Source: Gemmatimonas sp. UBA7669
Lineage (GTDB): Bacteria > Gemmatimonadota > Gemmatimonadetes > Gemmatimonadales > Gemmatimonadaceae
Direction of reading: 5' to 3'
Assembly: GCF_002483225.1 (NCBI RefSeq)
Contig: NZ_DLHL01000028.1
Span: 1 to 64,000, forward strand
DNA: 64,000 nucleotides
The translations under genes were made by a program, and so were the position numbers. Positions 25,731-34,749 of this stretch are shown one piece after another. The notes under the pieces were generated by a model. The model was not told the DNA's origin. It saw only the letters and a program-made list of their open reading frames with translations, and searched no databases. Every line of letters begins with the position of its first letter. The stretch's first letter is position 1.

Positions 25731-26587
25731 GGCTCGCGCTGCGTGAGGTGCTGCTCGCGTTCCGGCGTGCGCCGCTGCTGGCCGTGCTGGCGGTGACCAC
25801 CATTGCGTTCTCGCTCTACGCGTTCAGCCTGTTCGGACTGGTGGCGCTCAACATCCGTCAGGCGCTGCGTGACATTGAGGACCGCGTGGAGATCCGCGCC
25901 TTCCTCGTGGAAGGCACACGTGACGCACAGGTCGAAGAACTGCTGCAGGGCATCGGCAACATGCCGCAGATTGCCGATGCCGGCTACGTGTCTCCCGACT
26001 CCGCACTCGTGCGCGCGCGCAACGAGCTCGAGGAGTTCCGCGATGTAATGGAGGGCTCGTTCCTGCCGGCCTCGGTGGAACTGCGTCTCAAGGATGGATC
26101 GCGCGATCCGGCCACCGTTCAGGAAGTCGCCCGTCGTCTGCAGACCTATCCGCAGGTGGAAGAAGTGCGCTACGGCCGCGAGTGGGTGGAGAAGCTCTAT
26201 CGCATCCGCAACCTCGCGGGCCTCGCCGGCTCCGTGCTCGGCGCCGTGTTTGCCCTGGTGTCGGTCATCATCATCGGCTCCACCATTCGCATGTCCATTC
26301 TCGCTCGCACGCGTGAGATCGAGATCATGCGCCTGGTGGGCGCCACCAACATGTTCGTGCGCCTGCCCTACCTGCTTGATGGCGCATTCAAGGGACTCGT
26401 GGGTGGCGTGCTGGCGGTGGCCATGGCCTGGGGCACCAGCACGCTCGTCACGCGCTCGCTGCTGGAGACCCGGTTCTTTGAAACGGGTCAGGTGCTGATG
26501 GGCATTGCCGCGGGCGGTGTGCTGGGATTGCTGGGGAGCTGGTTGAGTGTGGGCCGCCATCTGCGGCAGGTCTGGCGCGACTCGTGA
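25727..26587 (+). CDS. ftsX: Cell division permease-like protein FtsX
   Basis: 286 residues, GTG start overlapping ftsE. It has an N-terminal membrane segment (LAVLAVTTIAFSLYAFSLFGLVAL), a periplasmic domain of about 120 residues (VEIRAFLVEGTRDAQVEELL), and the C-terminal FtsX domain with three further membrane segments (SVLGAVFALVSVIIIGSTIRMSI, EIEIMRLVGATNMFVRLP, GLVGGVLAVAMAWG). The periplasmic loop recruits EnvC or CHAP/NlpC hydrolases; an EnvC-like gene follows with a 4-base overlap. Confidence 0.93.
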   Translation: MRLALREVLLAFRRAPLLAVLAVTTIAFSLYAFSLFGLVALNIRQALRDIEDRVEIRAFLVEGTRDAQVEELLQGIGNMPQIADAGYVSPDSALVRARNELEEFRDVMEGSFLPASVELRLKDGSRDPATVQEVARRLQTYPQVEEVRYGREWVEKLYRIRNLAGLAGSVLGAVFALVSVIIIGSTIRMSILARTREIEIMRLVGATNMFVRLPYLLDGAFKGLVGGVLAVAMAWGTSTLVTRSLLETRFFETGQVLMGIAAGGVLGLLGSWLSVGRHLRQVWRDS

Positions 26588-27813
26588 CCGGCACGGTGCT
26601 GCGTCGCCGCCTGCGCGTGCTTCGGCTGGCGACCGTGGGTGTGGTGCTGGCCGTGGCCCTGCCGTTCCGCCATGCTGCGGCGCAGGCCAACACGCAGAGT
26701 GCCGAGCAGCGCCTTCGGCAGCAACAGACCGAACTCGACAAGCTGCGCAAGGAGCGCAGTGATCTCGAGAACCGCATGAATCAGTTGCAGCGCAGCGCGC
26801 GCACACTGGCCGAAGAAGTGGCCAACCTCGAAGCGCAGCGCCGCACCACGGCGCGTCTGGTGGAAGCGCTCGACAAACAACTCGAGACCATCAACGAAGA
26901 AGTCATCAAGGCCAGCAGCGGTCTGCAGCGGGCAGAAGGCGAGCTGGTGAGCCGACGTGGCGCGTTGCAGCGCCGCATGGTGGAGATCTACAAGCGTGGC
27001 AGCCTGTACGACGTGGAGGCCATGCTGTCGGCTCAGTCGTTTGCGGGACTCGTGGCGCGCTACAAGTATCTGCACGAACTGGCCGTCAACGATCGCAACC
27101 TGGTGCGTCGCGTGGAGGGACTGCGCGACCAGATCATCTCGCAGCGTCTGCTGCTGGTGCGCCTACAGGACGACGTGAGCCGCAACCGGCAGGAGAAGGA
27201 CCGCGAGGCCCGCCGACTGGCGGCGCTCGAAAGCACGCGGCAACGCAACCTCACGGCCGTGCAGCGCTCGGCGGCGCAGGCCCGCGAGCGGCTGCAGCAG
27301 TTGGCCCGCGACGAGTCGCGCATTGCCAACGCCATTGCCACCCTGGAGACCGCGAGGCGTCGCGCCGAAATGGCGCCCAACGCCAGACCCGCCGCGCCCT
27401 CCACCATTCGCACCTCCGACCTCGGCAAGCTGGATTGGCCGGTGGACGGCACCCTGCTCTATCAGTTCGGGCGCGTGGTGAATCCCAACAACACCACAAC
27501 GCGCTGGAATGGCGTGGGGATTGGCGCAGCCGCCGGCACCTCGGTGCGCACCATTGCCGCCGGCGAAGTGGTGCTGGCCGACAACGTCGGCACCTATGGC
27601 TCCACTGTCATCGTGCAGCACGGTGGCGGCGACTACTCGGTGTATGGCTCACTGGCGCAGATCAGCGTGCGCCGTGGCCAGCAGGTCACCAAGGGTCAGG
27701 TCATTGGCACGGTGGGCGCCGCCGACCCTGAGCTGCCGCCTCACCTGCACTTCGAGATCCGACCCAAGGGGCGGGCGGTGGATCCGCTCGAGTGGCTGCG
27801 CGGCAAGCGTTGA
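26584..27813 (+). CDS. EnvC-like murein hydrolase activator (coiled coil plus degenerate LytM)
   Basis: 409 residues, GTG start overlapping ftsX. A signal peptide (LATVGVVLAVALPFRHAAAQ) is followed by a long coiled coil (about residues 35-240, heptads such as TELDKLRKERSDLENRMNQL). The M23/LytM domain (about 275-405) is GTLLYQFGRVVNP through LPPHLHFEIRPKGRAVDPLEWL. The HxH motif is kept (HLHFE), but the usual first metal motif HxxxD reads RWNGVGIG, so His and Asp are missing. This is how EnvC looks: an inactive LytM that activates amidases under FtsEX control. Confidence 0.9.
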   Translation: MTGTVLRRRLRVLRLATVGVVLAVALPFRHAAAQANTQSAEQRLRQQQTELDKLRKERSDLENRMNQLQRSARTLAEEVANLEAQRRTTARLVEALDKQLETINEEVIKASSGLQRAEGELVSRRGALQRRMVEIYKRGSLYDVEAMLSAQSFAGLVARYKYLHELAVNDRNLVRRVEGLRDQIISQRLLLVRLQDDVSRNRQEKDREARRLAALESTRQRNLTAVQRSAAQARERLQQLARDESRIANAIATLETARRRAEMAPNARPAAPSTIRTSDLGKLDWPVDGTLLYQFGRVVNPNNTTTRWNGVGIGAAAGTSVRTIAAGEVVLADNVGTYGSTVIVQHGGGDYSVYGSLAQISVRRGQQVTKGQVIGTVGAADPELPPHLHFEIRPKGRAVDPLEWLRGKR

Positions 27814-27887
27814 GTGTGGCGTGAGGCCGGGGTTTGCCGAGTCTGGCGTGTCCAGGTAATGTGCAGCCATCCACGAACGCTTCATCA

Positions 27888-28565
27888 ATGCCGAGGATCC
27901 GCTTGTCCCCCACCGCTTCCTTCTCTCCCAGCCGCGTGGCAGCCAAGGCCGCCATGGCCAGTGTGGCACTGGCGCTGTCGGCCACACTGACGGCATCGGC
28001 TGCCCTGCAGGCACAAGGCGCACCCGACGCAGCACCGTGGCGTTTTGTGCAGGTCGGCATGGCCTCGGTTGGCTCGACGTTCTTCGAGGGCCCACGCATT
28101 GCCACGGTGTCGAGCTCTGTCGGAGCGGGTCTGGGCATCGGTTTGCAGCGACGCGTGCGGCCTCGCCTTGAGACTGGCGTGATTCTGCGGGCCCTGCTCT
28201 CGCCCATCAAGGCCACGGAAGCGGGCGAGAGTTGGTCGCTGGGTTCGCTGCGCGAAGTGGGCGCTGTGGGCACGGCCAGTGTGGACAGCTATACCGGTCA
28301 GCGGCTCGCGCTGCGTATTGAAGGCGCGGCGGGCATCTCGGTGTTGTCCGGCGTGGATGGCGCGCTGCCGTTCAGCGAGCTGGCCGTCATATCGCCTTCT
28401 GTAGAAGCGGGCGTGGCACTTGGCGTGCCGCCGCGTGCCGGTCGACGTGAGTGGTGGCTGACCGCGCGGGCCAACACCCTGCGCATGGGACGGGCATCGG
28501 CCAACGCGGGCTTCACCGAAGGATGGGGTCGGCGTCTCCTTTTTGGTGTGAGGACCGTACGATGA
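27888..28565 (+). CDS. Exported hypothetical protein, probable beta-barrel
   Basis: 225 residues from ATG at 27888. The signal peptide (VAAKAAMASVALALSATLTASAALQAQG) is clear. The mature part alternates polar and apolar residues and is rich in Gly, Ser and Val (SSSVGAGLGIGLQRRVRPRLETGVILR), and ends LLFGVRTVR, an aromatic-containing terminal strand. This suggests a small outer-membrane barrel. No family is recognised. Its stop overlaps the start of the metzincin gene (ATGA), so they are an operon. Confidence 0.7.
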   Translation: MPRIRLSPTASFSPSRVAAKAAMASVALALSATLTASAALQAQGAPDAAPWRFVQVGMASVGSTFFEGPRIATVSSSVGAGLGIGLQRRVRPRLETGVILRALLSPIKATEAGESWSLGSLREVGAVGTASVDSYTGQRLALRIEGAAGISVLSGVDGALPFSELAVISPSVEAGVALGVPPRAGRREWWLTARANTLRMGRASANAGFTEGWGRRLLFGVRTVR

Positions 28566-29233
28566 ACGCACGCTGGCTCGTCCGTCATTCCCGCGTGGCG
28601 CTCGTTTTGTCGGCCGCATATCTCAGCGCCTGCGAAGCCCCAACCGTTGCGCGGCCAGTTGCCGCGTACAGCCCCACGTCACTGACCAATGGCCAGCTCT
28701 ATCGCTGGCCCAACGGCTCCACCCTTCGCGTCTGGCATATCCAGCCAGCAGACAGCACGCGTGATGTGTTCCGCGCCACCCAAGTGGCGCTGGCTGAGTG
28801 GAATGCCGTGCCACGCCTGCGTGAGTATCGCCTGGAATCGGCTCCGTCACTGGAGCGCGCAAACATCGTGATCGTGGACCGGAGCACGCCGCTGCCGCTC
28901 TCGCCGGCCGCGAGTTGCCCGTTTGATGCTCGGGGCTCCACGGGCTACACCTATTTCTGCGTCAGCGGCAACCGCGCGCTGCGCCTCAACACGACCGGCG
29001 GCGGCGCCACCGATGTGTCGGTCATCATCCGTCTCGACGTGGCGGGCATGGCGAGTCAGGCCGTCCTGGAATCGGTGGTGCTGCACGAGATGGGACACGC
29101 GCTTGGCATCGGGGGCCACAGCCCCGAAACCGCCGACGTGATGTTCGGCAATCCGACTGCCCGTTTCCTGAGCGGGCGCGATGTGCAGACCCTGCAGTTC
29201 CTACTGGGGGAACGACCGCAGTTTACGCTCTAG
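28562..29233 (+). CDS. Metzincin-type zinc metalloprotease lipoprotein
   Basis: 223 residues, ATG at 28562 overlapping the previous stop. The N-terminus RVALVLSAAYLSACEAP has a lipobox (LSAC), so the protein should be lipid-anchored. The zinc site is VVLHEMGHALGIGGHSPETADVMFG: a complete HExxHxxGxxH followed by a Met-turn-like VMF. This is a metzincin (matrixin/astacin-like) peptidase. The mid region (CPFDARGSTGYTYFC) has two Cys that could pair. Substrate unknown. It probably acts in the envelope with the exported protein encoded upstream. Confidence 0.85.
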   Translation: MNARWLVRHSRVALVLSAAYLSACEAPTVARPVAAYSPTSLTNGQLYRWPNGSTLRVWHIQPADSTRDVFRATQVALAEWNAVPRLREYRLESAPSLERANIVIVDRSTPLPLSPAASCPFDARGSTGYTYFCVSGNRALRLNTTGGGATDVSVIIRLDVAGMASQAVLESVVLHEMGHALGIGGHSPETADVMFGNPTARFLSGRDVQTLQFLLGERPQFTL

Positions 29234-29237
29234 CCCG

Positions 29238-29264
29238 CCACTCGTCTCCGCTTGAAGCGAGTGG
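29238..29264 (+). terminator. Candidate hairpin after the metzincin gene
   Basis: CCACTCG pairs with CGAGTGG across a 13-base loop, 5 bases after the stop codon. There is no T tract, so termination is uncertain. The rest of the 250-base gap to pckA shows no gene. Confidence 0.35.
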
Positions 29265-29483
29265 TGAAATCCACCATCTTCCGCAGTCTTGGCGCGACAT
29301 TCTCCCGAATGCGCGCCGAAACTGTTTTGGGACAACACGACGCCTTCGTCACGTTTGCATGACTGCGTGATGCGTTGTGTGCACCAACGCAGTACCCACG
29401 CTTTGCATCCGCTGTTCATTCGCTGAGCCAGGCGCTGTTCCGGCGCCGGTTGCAGCTGTCCGCTTACCGAGAGGGTCGCACCC

Positions 29484-31103
29484 ATGGCGACACAGGTCAC
29501 ACCGTCCACGCCTGCCCGCGAAAGCGCCGCCGGCCTCGCCCCGCAGGGCCTCGCGCCCACCGGCCAGATCCACTGGAATTACGTGGCGCCGGAACTCATC
29601 GAGGCGGCCATCCGCCGCGGCGAAGGCACGCTGGCCGACATGGGGCCCTTCGTGGCCGTGACCTCGCCGCACACGGGCCGCTCGCCCAACGACAAGTTCG
29701 TCGTCAAGGAGCCGGGCAGCGAAGCCGACGTCGATTGGGGCAAGGTCAATCAGCCTCTCTCGCCTGAGCACTGGGCCACGCTCAAGGCCGACGTGCAGCA
29801 GTACCTGAACGGCCTCGACACGCTGTTCGTGCAGGATCTCTACTGCGGCGCCGATCCGTCCACGCGCCTGAGCGTGCGCTACATCCTGCCCAACGCGTGG
29901 CATGCGGCGTTTGTGCGCAACATGTTCATCCGCCCCGACATCGCGGAGCTGGCGTCGTTTGCGCCGAACTTCACGGTGTATCACGCGCCCGAGTTCCAGG
30001 CCGATCCGGCCCGTCATGGCACGCGCACCGGCACGTTCATCGTGCTCAATCTCGCGGAGCGCGCCATCCTCATTGGCGGCACGCGCTACGCCGGTGAACT
30101 CAAGAAGTCGATGTTTACCGTCATGAACTACCTGCTGCCCAAGCAGGGTGTGCTCTCCATGCACTGCTCGGCCAACATCGGCGCCGAGGGGGACACGGCG
30201 CTGTTCTTCGGTCTGTCAGGCACGGGCAAGACCACGCTGTCAGCCGACCCCGAGCGCGGCCTCATTGGCGACGACGAGCATGGCTGGTCGGCGGAAGGCA
30301 CCTTCAACTTCGAAGGCGGCTGCTACGCCAAGGTCATCAATCTCTCGCCGGAGAGTGAGCCCGACATCTTCGCCACCACGCAGATGTTCGGCACGGTGCT
30401 CGAGAACGTGGTGCTCAACCAGCCGTCACGCACGGTGGATTTCTCGAGCCAGCACATTACCGAGAACACGCGCGCCTCGTACCCGCTGCATTACATCAAG
30501 AATCATGTGCCGAGCGGCCGCGGTGGTCACCCGAAGAACGTGGTGTTCCTCACCGCCGATGCCTTTGGTGTGCTGCCGCCCATTGCGCGGCTCACGCCCG
30601 AGCAGGCCATGTACTACTTCCTCTCGGGCTACACGGCCAAGGTGGCCGGCACCGAGCGCGGCGTGACAGAGCCGCAGGCCACCTTCTCGGCCTGCTTCGG
30701 CGCCGTGTTCCTCGTGTGGCACCCCACCAAGTACGCCGAGATGCTCGGCGAGCTGCTGCGCAAGCATGGCTCGCAGGTGTGGCTGGTGAACACGGGCTGG
30801 AGCGGTGGTGCTTACGGCACGGGCAAGCGCATGAAGCTGTCGTACACCCGCGCCATGGTGCGCGCGGCGCTGTCGGGCGCGCTCGATGGCAGCACGTTCA
30901 ATACGGACCCGGTGTTCGGCCTGCACCTCCCCACCTGGGTGCCGGACGTACCCGCCGAAGTGCTGGACCCGCGTGGCACCTGGGCGGATGGCGCGGCCTA
31001 CGATGCGCAGGCGCGGAAGTTGGCGGGCATGTTCCGCGAGAACATCAAGAAGTTCGGTGAGGCCGTTTCGCCGGCCATCCTCGGCGCCGGCCCGCAGGGC
31101 TGA
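29484..31103 (+). CDS. pckA: Phosphoenolpyruvate carboxykinase (ATP)
   Basis: 539 residues, full length. It has HTGRSPNDKFVV, RYILPNAWHAAFVRNMF, the kinase-1a P-loop FGLSGTGKTTLSADP (around residue 245), the metal site GDDEHGW, ENVVLNQPSRTVDF and SGYTAKVAGTERG. This is the ATP-dependent form (no GTP-type PFxxC motif). It converts oxaloacetate plus ATP to PEP for gluconeogenesis. The ATG at 29484 follows GAGAGGG. It is monocistronic and ends at a strong hairpin. Confidence 0.97.
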   Translation: MATQVTPSTPARESAAGLAPQGLAPTGQIHWNYVAPELIEAAIRRGEGTLADMGPFVAVTSPHTGRSPNDKFVVKEPGSEADVDWGKVNQPLSPEHWATLKADVQQYLNGLDTLFVQDLYCGADPSTRLSVRYILPNAWHAAFVRNMFIRPDIAELASFAPNFTVYHAPEFQADPARHGTRTGTFIVLNLAERAILIGGTRYAGELKKSMFTVMNYLLPKQGVLSMHCSANIGAEGDTALFFGLSGTGKTTLSADPERGLIGDDEHGWSAEGTFNFEGGCYAKVINLSPESEPDIFATTQMFGTVLENVVLNQPSRTVDFSSQHITENTRASYPLHYIKNHVPSGRGGHPKNVVFLTADAFGVLPPIARLTPEQAMYYFLSGYTAKVAGTERGVTEPQATFSACFGAVFLVWHPTKYAEMLGELLRKHGSQVWLVNTGWSGGAYGTGKRMKLSYTRAMVRAALSGALDGSTFNTDPVFGLHLPTWVPDVPAEVLDPRGTWADGAAYDAQARKLAGMFRENIKKFGEAVSPAILGAGPQG

Positions 31104-31164
31104 ACTTCTGACGGATCACGGCAAGGCAATCAATCAACAGCCTTGTCGCGGATTACACGGATGG

Positions 31165-31201
31165 GGCGGAAACAACACGGATGATCCGTGCTGTTTCCGC
31201 C
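31165..31201. terminator. Strong hairpin after pckA
   Basis: GGCGGAAACA and CACGGAT pair with ATCCGTG and TGTTTCCGCC: an 18-base-pair stem with one mismatch and a 1-3 base turn. It lies 61 bases after pckA and 28 bases before the IS left end. No T tract follows. It could be a terminator or the remnant of another repeat. Confidence 0.5.
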
Positions 31202-31228
31202 TGATTCGATGAAGGGGTGGCAAGGCCA

Positions 31229-32490
31229 TTAGCAGGGTGCTGAGAAAGCCGGTGTTTTTCGCGGGCAGCTGTGCCGTTGTCGAGTTGGGCGGCTGATTCG
31301 AGACGAAAGCGGGCCGATTGTGAGGCCTCGCGGTCTCGGTATGGCGGCTTCCGCGCCGTGTTCGTGGCGCGTGAAGCTGCCTCCGGCCTAGGGTCAGGCC
31401 GGTATGAGCCGCCGCAGTCGCACCAAGTTGTACGCCGCGCAGGCGAAGGTCACGATCCAGTCGACCCGCGCCGTGCCGCGATGCTTCACCTTGCGCAGTC
31501 CGGCCACGGTTTTCAGCCAGCCGAACACTTCCTCGATTTTCTTGCGCGCCCGCTGACTGATCGCGTAGCCCGCGTGGCGGGTGGTCCGCCCGTCGATGGC
31601 GCTGCCCTTGGCCTTCTCCGCCACATGCGGCGTGAAGCCCGCCGCCCGCGCGCCTCAACGAAGTCGCGCGTATCGTAGCCCTTGTCCGCGCCGACCGTCG
31701 GGCATGCCGTGACGCCCGCGATCCCCTGCAACAGGCACAGCGCATCCTCGACTTCGGCGCGGCCGCTCGGACTGCTCACCACCGTGTTCACGACGAGGCC
31801 GTGGCGATTGTCGACGAGCGCACTCGCCTGATACGCGAGGATGGACGCCGTGTTGCACGACTTGCGCGCCATGCGCGCGTCCAGATCCGTTACCGAGCGA
31901 TGCGTCGCGTTTGAACGCGTCTCCCCATGGAAGCTCACGCCGTCATTGGCGGGATCGACCGGCCGACCCGAGTCGTCGTCCTTGGGCCGCACGCTCTCTT
32001 GACTCGCCCACGCCTCGAGCAGCGTGCCATCGACGGAGAAGTGTTCGCGTGAGAGCAGGCGCTGCCGATTCTTGGTGAACGTGGTGGCGTGCCAGGCCGA
32101 CGCCTCGAGGTCGAGCCCGACGAACCACCGATAGAGGAGATTGTACTCGAGCTGCTCGACCAGCTGGCGCTCACTGCGTATCGAGTAGAGCAGCTGCAGC
32201 AGCAGGGCCCGCAGTAACTGCTCGGGCGGAATCGACGGGCGGCCGGTCTCACTGTAGAGCGCCTCGAATTGGGGCGACAGGTCGCGCAGGATCGGATCGA
32301 CGAGGCGCCGAATTCGCCCGGAGCGGATGGTCGGCCGGCACCCGATCCTCGAGCACCACCGTCGCAAACATCATCCCCTGCACGCGCTCGTCTCCCCGCA
32401 TCGCTCACCTCTGGCTGAAGTCGCGCCAGTATAAAAAAAAACGCTGGCGTCACACCAGAGGGGACGCCAGCCTTTTCAGCATCCTGTTAG
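31229..32490 (-). mobile_element. Degraded IS element (IS5/IS1182-like DDE transposase group)
   Basis: About 1.26 kb bounded by imperfect inverted repeats. The left end TTAGCAGGGTGCTGAGAAAG matches the reverse complement of the right end (TTTTCAGCATCCTGTTAG) over about 28 bases with roughly 20 identities. It contains one transposase gene with two frameshifts, so it cannot move itself. No clear target duplication is seen. The same right end occurs at bases 1-24 of the window, so the family has at least two copies nearby. Confidence 0.85.
31394..32401 (-). pseudogene. IS transposase, frameshifted and internally deleted
   Basis: Starts at ATG 32401 (MRGDERVQGMMFATVVLEDRVPADHPLR). A one-base insertion near 32312 shifts the frame; the next frame continues IRRLVDPILRDLSPQFEALYSETGRPSIPPEQLLRALLLQ. 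The DDE parts are HFSVDGTLLEAWAS, GADKGYDTRDF and EEVFGWLKTVAGLRK (the last after a second frameshift near 31645). Between KNRQRLL and SREHFSVDG about 20 residues are missing that the older relic at 34.15 kb still has (ADAFLQ...VLRV). The gene is clearly inactive. Confidence 0.88.
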
Positions 32491-32799
32491 GTAACTGGTA
32501 GTAAGTGAGGCTGTCGTTCTAGAGGTCCGGTTCAGAGCCTAACGGTACACCGAGCTCTCGATGCTTCACATCATACGAATGTCGAGCCCCCGGATACTAA
32601 GCACCGACAGCCTTTCTTACTCCCTTCTTGCGCTAGTAGCCCTAGTTGATGTTGAGCGAACCCCGAACAAAGCACTCCACTGGATCTGTCTAGCCTTAAC
32701 TCTTACGTCGCCACAATCAGTGATGGGTGACAGACCCAGATGAACTAGCCTACTCGCGATTCAGACCCGAGCTATAGCGCATCGGCTTACTAGTCTCCC
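32491..32799. other. Gene-free stretch of lower GC next to the IS
   Basis: No convincing gene, RNA or repeat is seen. Stop codons are frequent in all frames and base composition is visibly lower in GC than the flanks. The only open frame (32561-32743, +) has no ribosome binding site or family resemblance. It is probably decayed or acquired DNA. Confidence 0.6.
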
Positions 32800-33153
32800 T
32801 TACGGATTGTGGCACCCTTGGGAACGCCATGTCGACCAAAAGCCATCTGCCGCGGATAAGAATCCGTCTCTCCACCCTGTCCACTCATTTTGGTACCACT
32901 GTGAGGAGTCCCTCTGAAGACGAAGTTCTTCTTCCTCCTCTGCCGTCATCGGATAGGCCGGATGTTCCAAAGCCAGACTGTAGTACTCAACCTCCATCTG
33001 GTACGTATTGACTTGGATGTTCGCCATAGATGCATATCCCTCTTGCTCAACGGCAAGATCGGAAAGCTGACCACATGTGAGTTGAGCCTCCGCTGTTCCA
33101 GCGATAGCTGCGCTCAAGGCGATTGTCCAAGCTGCCTTGTTGATCAGATTCAT
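32800..33153 (-). CDS. Small exported hypothetical protein
   Basis: 117 residues from ATG at 33153, preceded by AAGGGGG at 5 bases, a strong ribosome binding site that sets the start. The signal peptide (INKAAWTIALSAAIAGTAEAQ) is typical, with cleavage after AEA. The mature part is acidic (TAEEEEELRLQRDSS) and Trp/Tyr-rich (SQWYQNEWTGWRDGFLSAADGFWSTW), with one Cys near the start and one near the end (TCGQLSD, QGCHNP) that could pair. No family is recognised. It looks intact although it stands in an IS graveyard, so it may be cargo or a recent arrival. Confidence 0.6.
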   Translation of the reverse strand: MNLINKAAWTIALSAAIAGTAEAQLTCGQLSDLAVEQEGYASMANIQVNTYQMEVEYYSLALEHPAYPMTAEEEEELRLQRDSSQWYQNEWTGWRDGFLSAADGFWSTWRSQGCHNP

Positions 33154-33334
33154 GTCGCCCCCTTGATGAGAATTAGATTGTGGCGCGCGTACGTTACCGC
33201 CCCTATCCCCCCCCGTCAAGAGAAGATTCCGAAATGGGCCAGCGTGACCCAACTAAGACTCAGCAGTAGCTTCTGTGCTGGGTATCCTTGAAAGCTCCCG
33301 TTCGACCTTTCGAGTTCCGGTGACGCGGTGAGTC

Positions 33335-33490
33335 ATGGCTGCTGGCGCGGGTCTTGATTACAAAGGTGACGTACCACGGTACAAGCAACTCCCGCATGCA
33401 GTTGAGATTGGGAGACTACCGATTGCGGTCGACGACGCTGAGATTCTTGACGCGTGGTTGGTGCCTTTCGACGCAACGCAGGCAAAGTAG
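33335..33490 (+). CDS. Possible small or truncated protein in the island
   Basis: 51 residues from ATG at 33335 (MAAGAGLDYKGDVPRYKQLP...) to TAG at 33490. The composition is protein-like (AVEIGRLPIAVDDAEILDAWL), but there is no clear ribosome binding site. It may be the start of a larger gene truncated by decay. The rest of 33154-33551 shows nothing else. Confidence 0.25.
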   Translation: MAAGAGLDYKGDVPRYKQLPHAVEIGRLPIAVDDAEILDAWLVPFDATQAK

Positions 33491-33551
33491 GCGTACGTTA
33501 TACCGTATCGCGACGAGCGGTGGCGCCTGAGCGCACCGCGTGTAGCGGCTC

Positions 33552-34517
33552 TCAGCCACCTCGCGGGCCCCACTCGGCCAATAGCCGGCGAATCAGCGTG
33601 CGAAAGCTCACGAGGCTACCGGCCGCGCGGCCGAAGCGAAACACAAAGTCCACACGATACGCGCGACAATGCAGGCTGCGCAGCCCTCCAACCACTATGC
33701 GAACTTCGATGATTTCCACAACCACTTTCGGCTTCTGCTGACTTTTCGCGTAGCCCCCATGCCGACTGGTGCCACTATCGATCGCGCTGCCCGACTTCCG
33801 TAAACGGATGTTTGCGCGGCTTCGGACGTGCGCCCGCAGGCGCGGGTGTCGGCGACGACGATGGGCCCGTGGGGGTTGGCCGTGAGCACACTCCCGAGGT
33901 AGTCCACGATTGAAGCGGTTCCGTTTCACTTGCACGCGAGACGCGCGTCCGGATCGGTCGTCGATTCGAGAGTAGCGTTGGTTCACCGCTGCAGGAGGGA
34001 GTTCATTGTCGAACTCTTGGGACTGCCATCGTCGCGCGCGGTCCGCGCGGCGGAGACCTTGGCATGGACACTCTTTATGGCTTGCCCACCCATCGAGCAG
34101 CGTGTCATTCACGGTGAAGTGCCAATGTGATTGATGACCATGCCCCTCGGTGACCCGCAGCACCTACTGCAGAAACGCGTCAGCGAACCCGCCGTAGAAA
34201 TGGCGCTCTGGATTCTAGCTGAGGACCGTCCGCACCCAAGTCTGACTCATCGGGATCGAAAACGACGAACCAGTGTAACGGTTAGTTGTATTCAGCTGCT
34301 CCACCACCATGCGCTCACCCTAGATGGTTTGCAGCGTTTGAAGCAACCGCACGCTCAGCAGTTCTTCCAGCGGGATCGACGGCCTGACCATCAGTAGGTA
34401 CAGAGGGTTTAACCGCGGCGACAGCGCTAGCAGAATCGGCTGGACCAGCGCGTGCATCGCGCGCACCGGATGATCGGTTGGGATCCGATGCCCAATAAAC
34501 AAGTAACTGAACACCAA
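33552..34517 (-). pseudogene. Ancient relic of a second transposase of the same family
   Basis: Fragments in several frames line up in order with the IS transposase. The N-terminus is VFSYLFIGHRIPTDHPVRAM through VRPSIPLEELLSVRLLQ (34517-34320). Then RMVVEQLN lies near 34290, and GFADAFLQ, an in-frame TAG at 34164-34166, and HFTVNDTLLDGWASHKE near 34100. The C-terminus is GSAIDSGTSRHGGYAKSQQ (about 33780-33730). It carries many stops and shifts. It is much more decayed than the 31.2-32.5 kb copy. I cannot find its terminal repeats. Confidence 0.8.
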
Positions 34518-34715
34518 AAACTGCGGTTAGTCGGGGTGGAGAATCGTGGCGACAGAGCTTAGACGCAGACCTTTTTGCACCATTCTTTTGGTTACTCCAC
34601 AGGCTTATGAATTCGCTTTCCCAAGTATTCCTGTGGAGATCCGATCTTGACAGTAAATGAAGCCCGACCAGCAGCCAGATTCTAGCTTGCCGCAGGGGAG
34701 CTATCCCAAAGAAGC

Positions 34716-34741
34716 GGCCCACTCACCGGAGTGCGTGGGCC
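34716..34741 (-). terminator. Hairpin terminator after the propeller gene
   Basis: GGCCCACTC pairs with GAGT-GC-GTGGGCC across a short loop, 9 bases beyond the minus-strand stop at 34750. The stem is GC-rich. The T run after it is weak (CTTCTTTGG). The 34531-34715 stretch beside it holds no gene. Confidence 0.5.
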
Positions 34742-34749
34742 ACTTGGTG

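Noticed and set aside
32467..32540. Possible integron attC site (GTTAGGT, GCCTAAC-like words)
   Set aside because: The GTTAGG belongs to the IS terminal repeat and is shared with bases 1-25. No attC palindrome or integrase is seen.
32561..32743. 60-codon frame in the island
   Set aside because: No ribosome binding site, no recognised motif, in decayed DNA.
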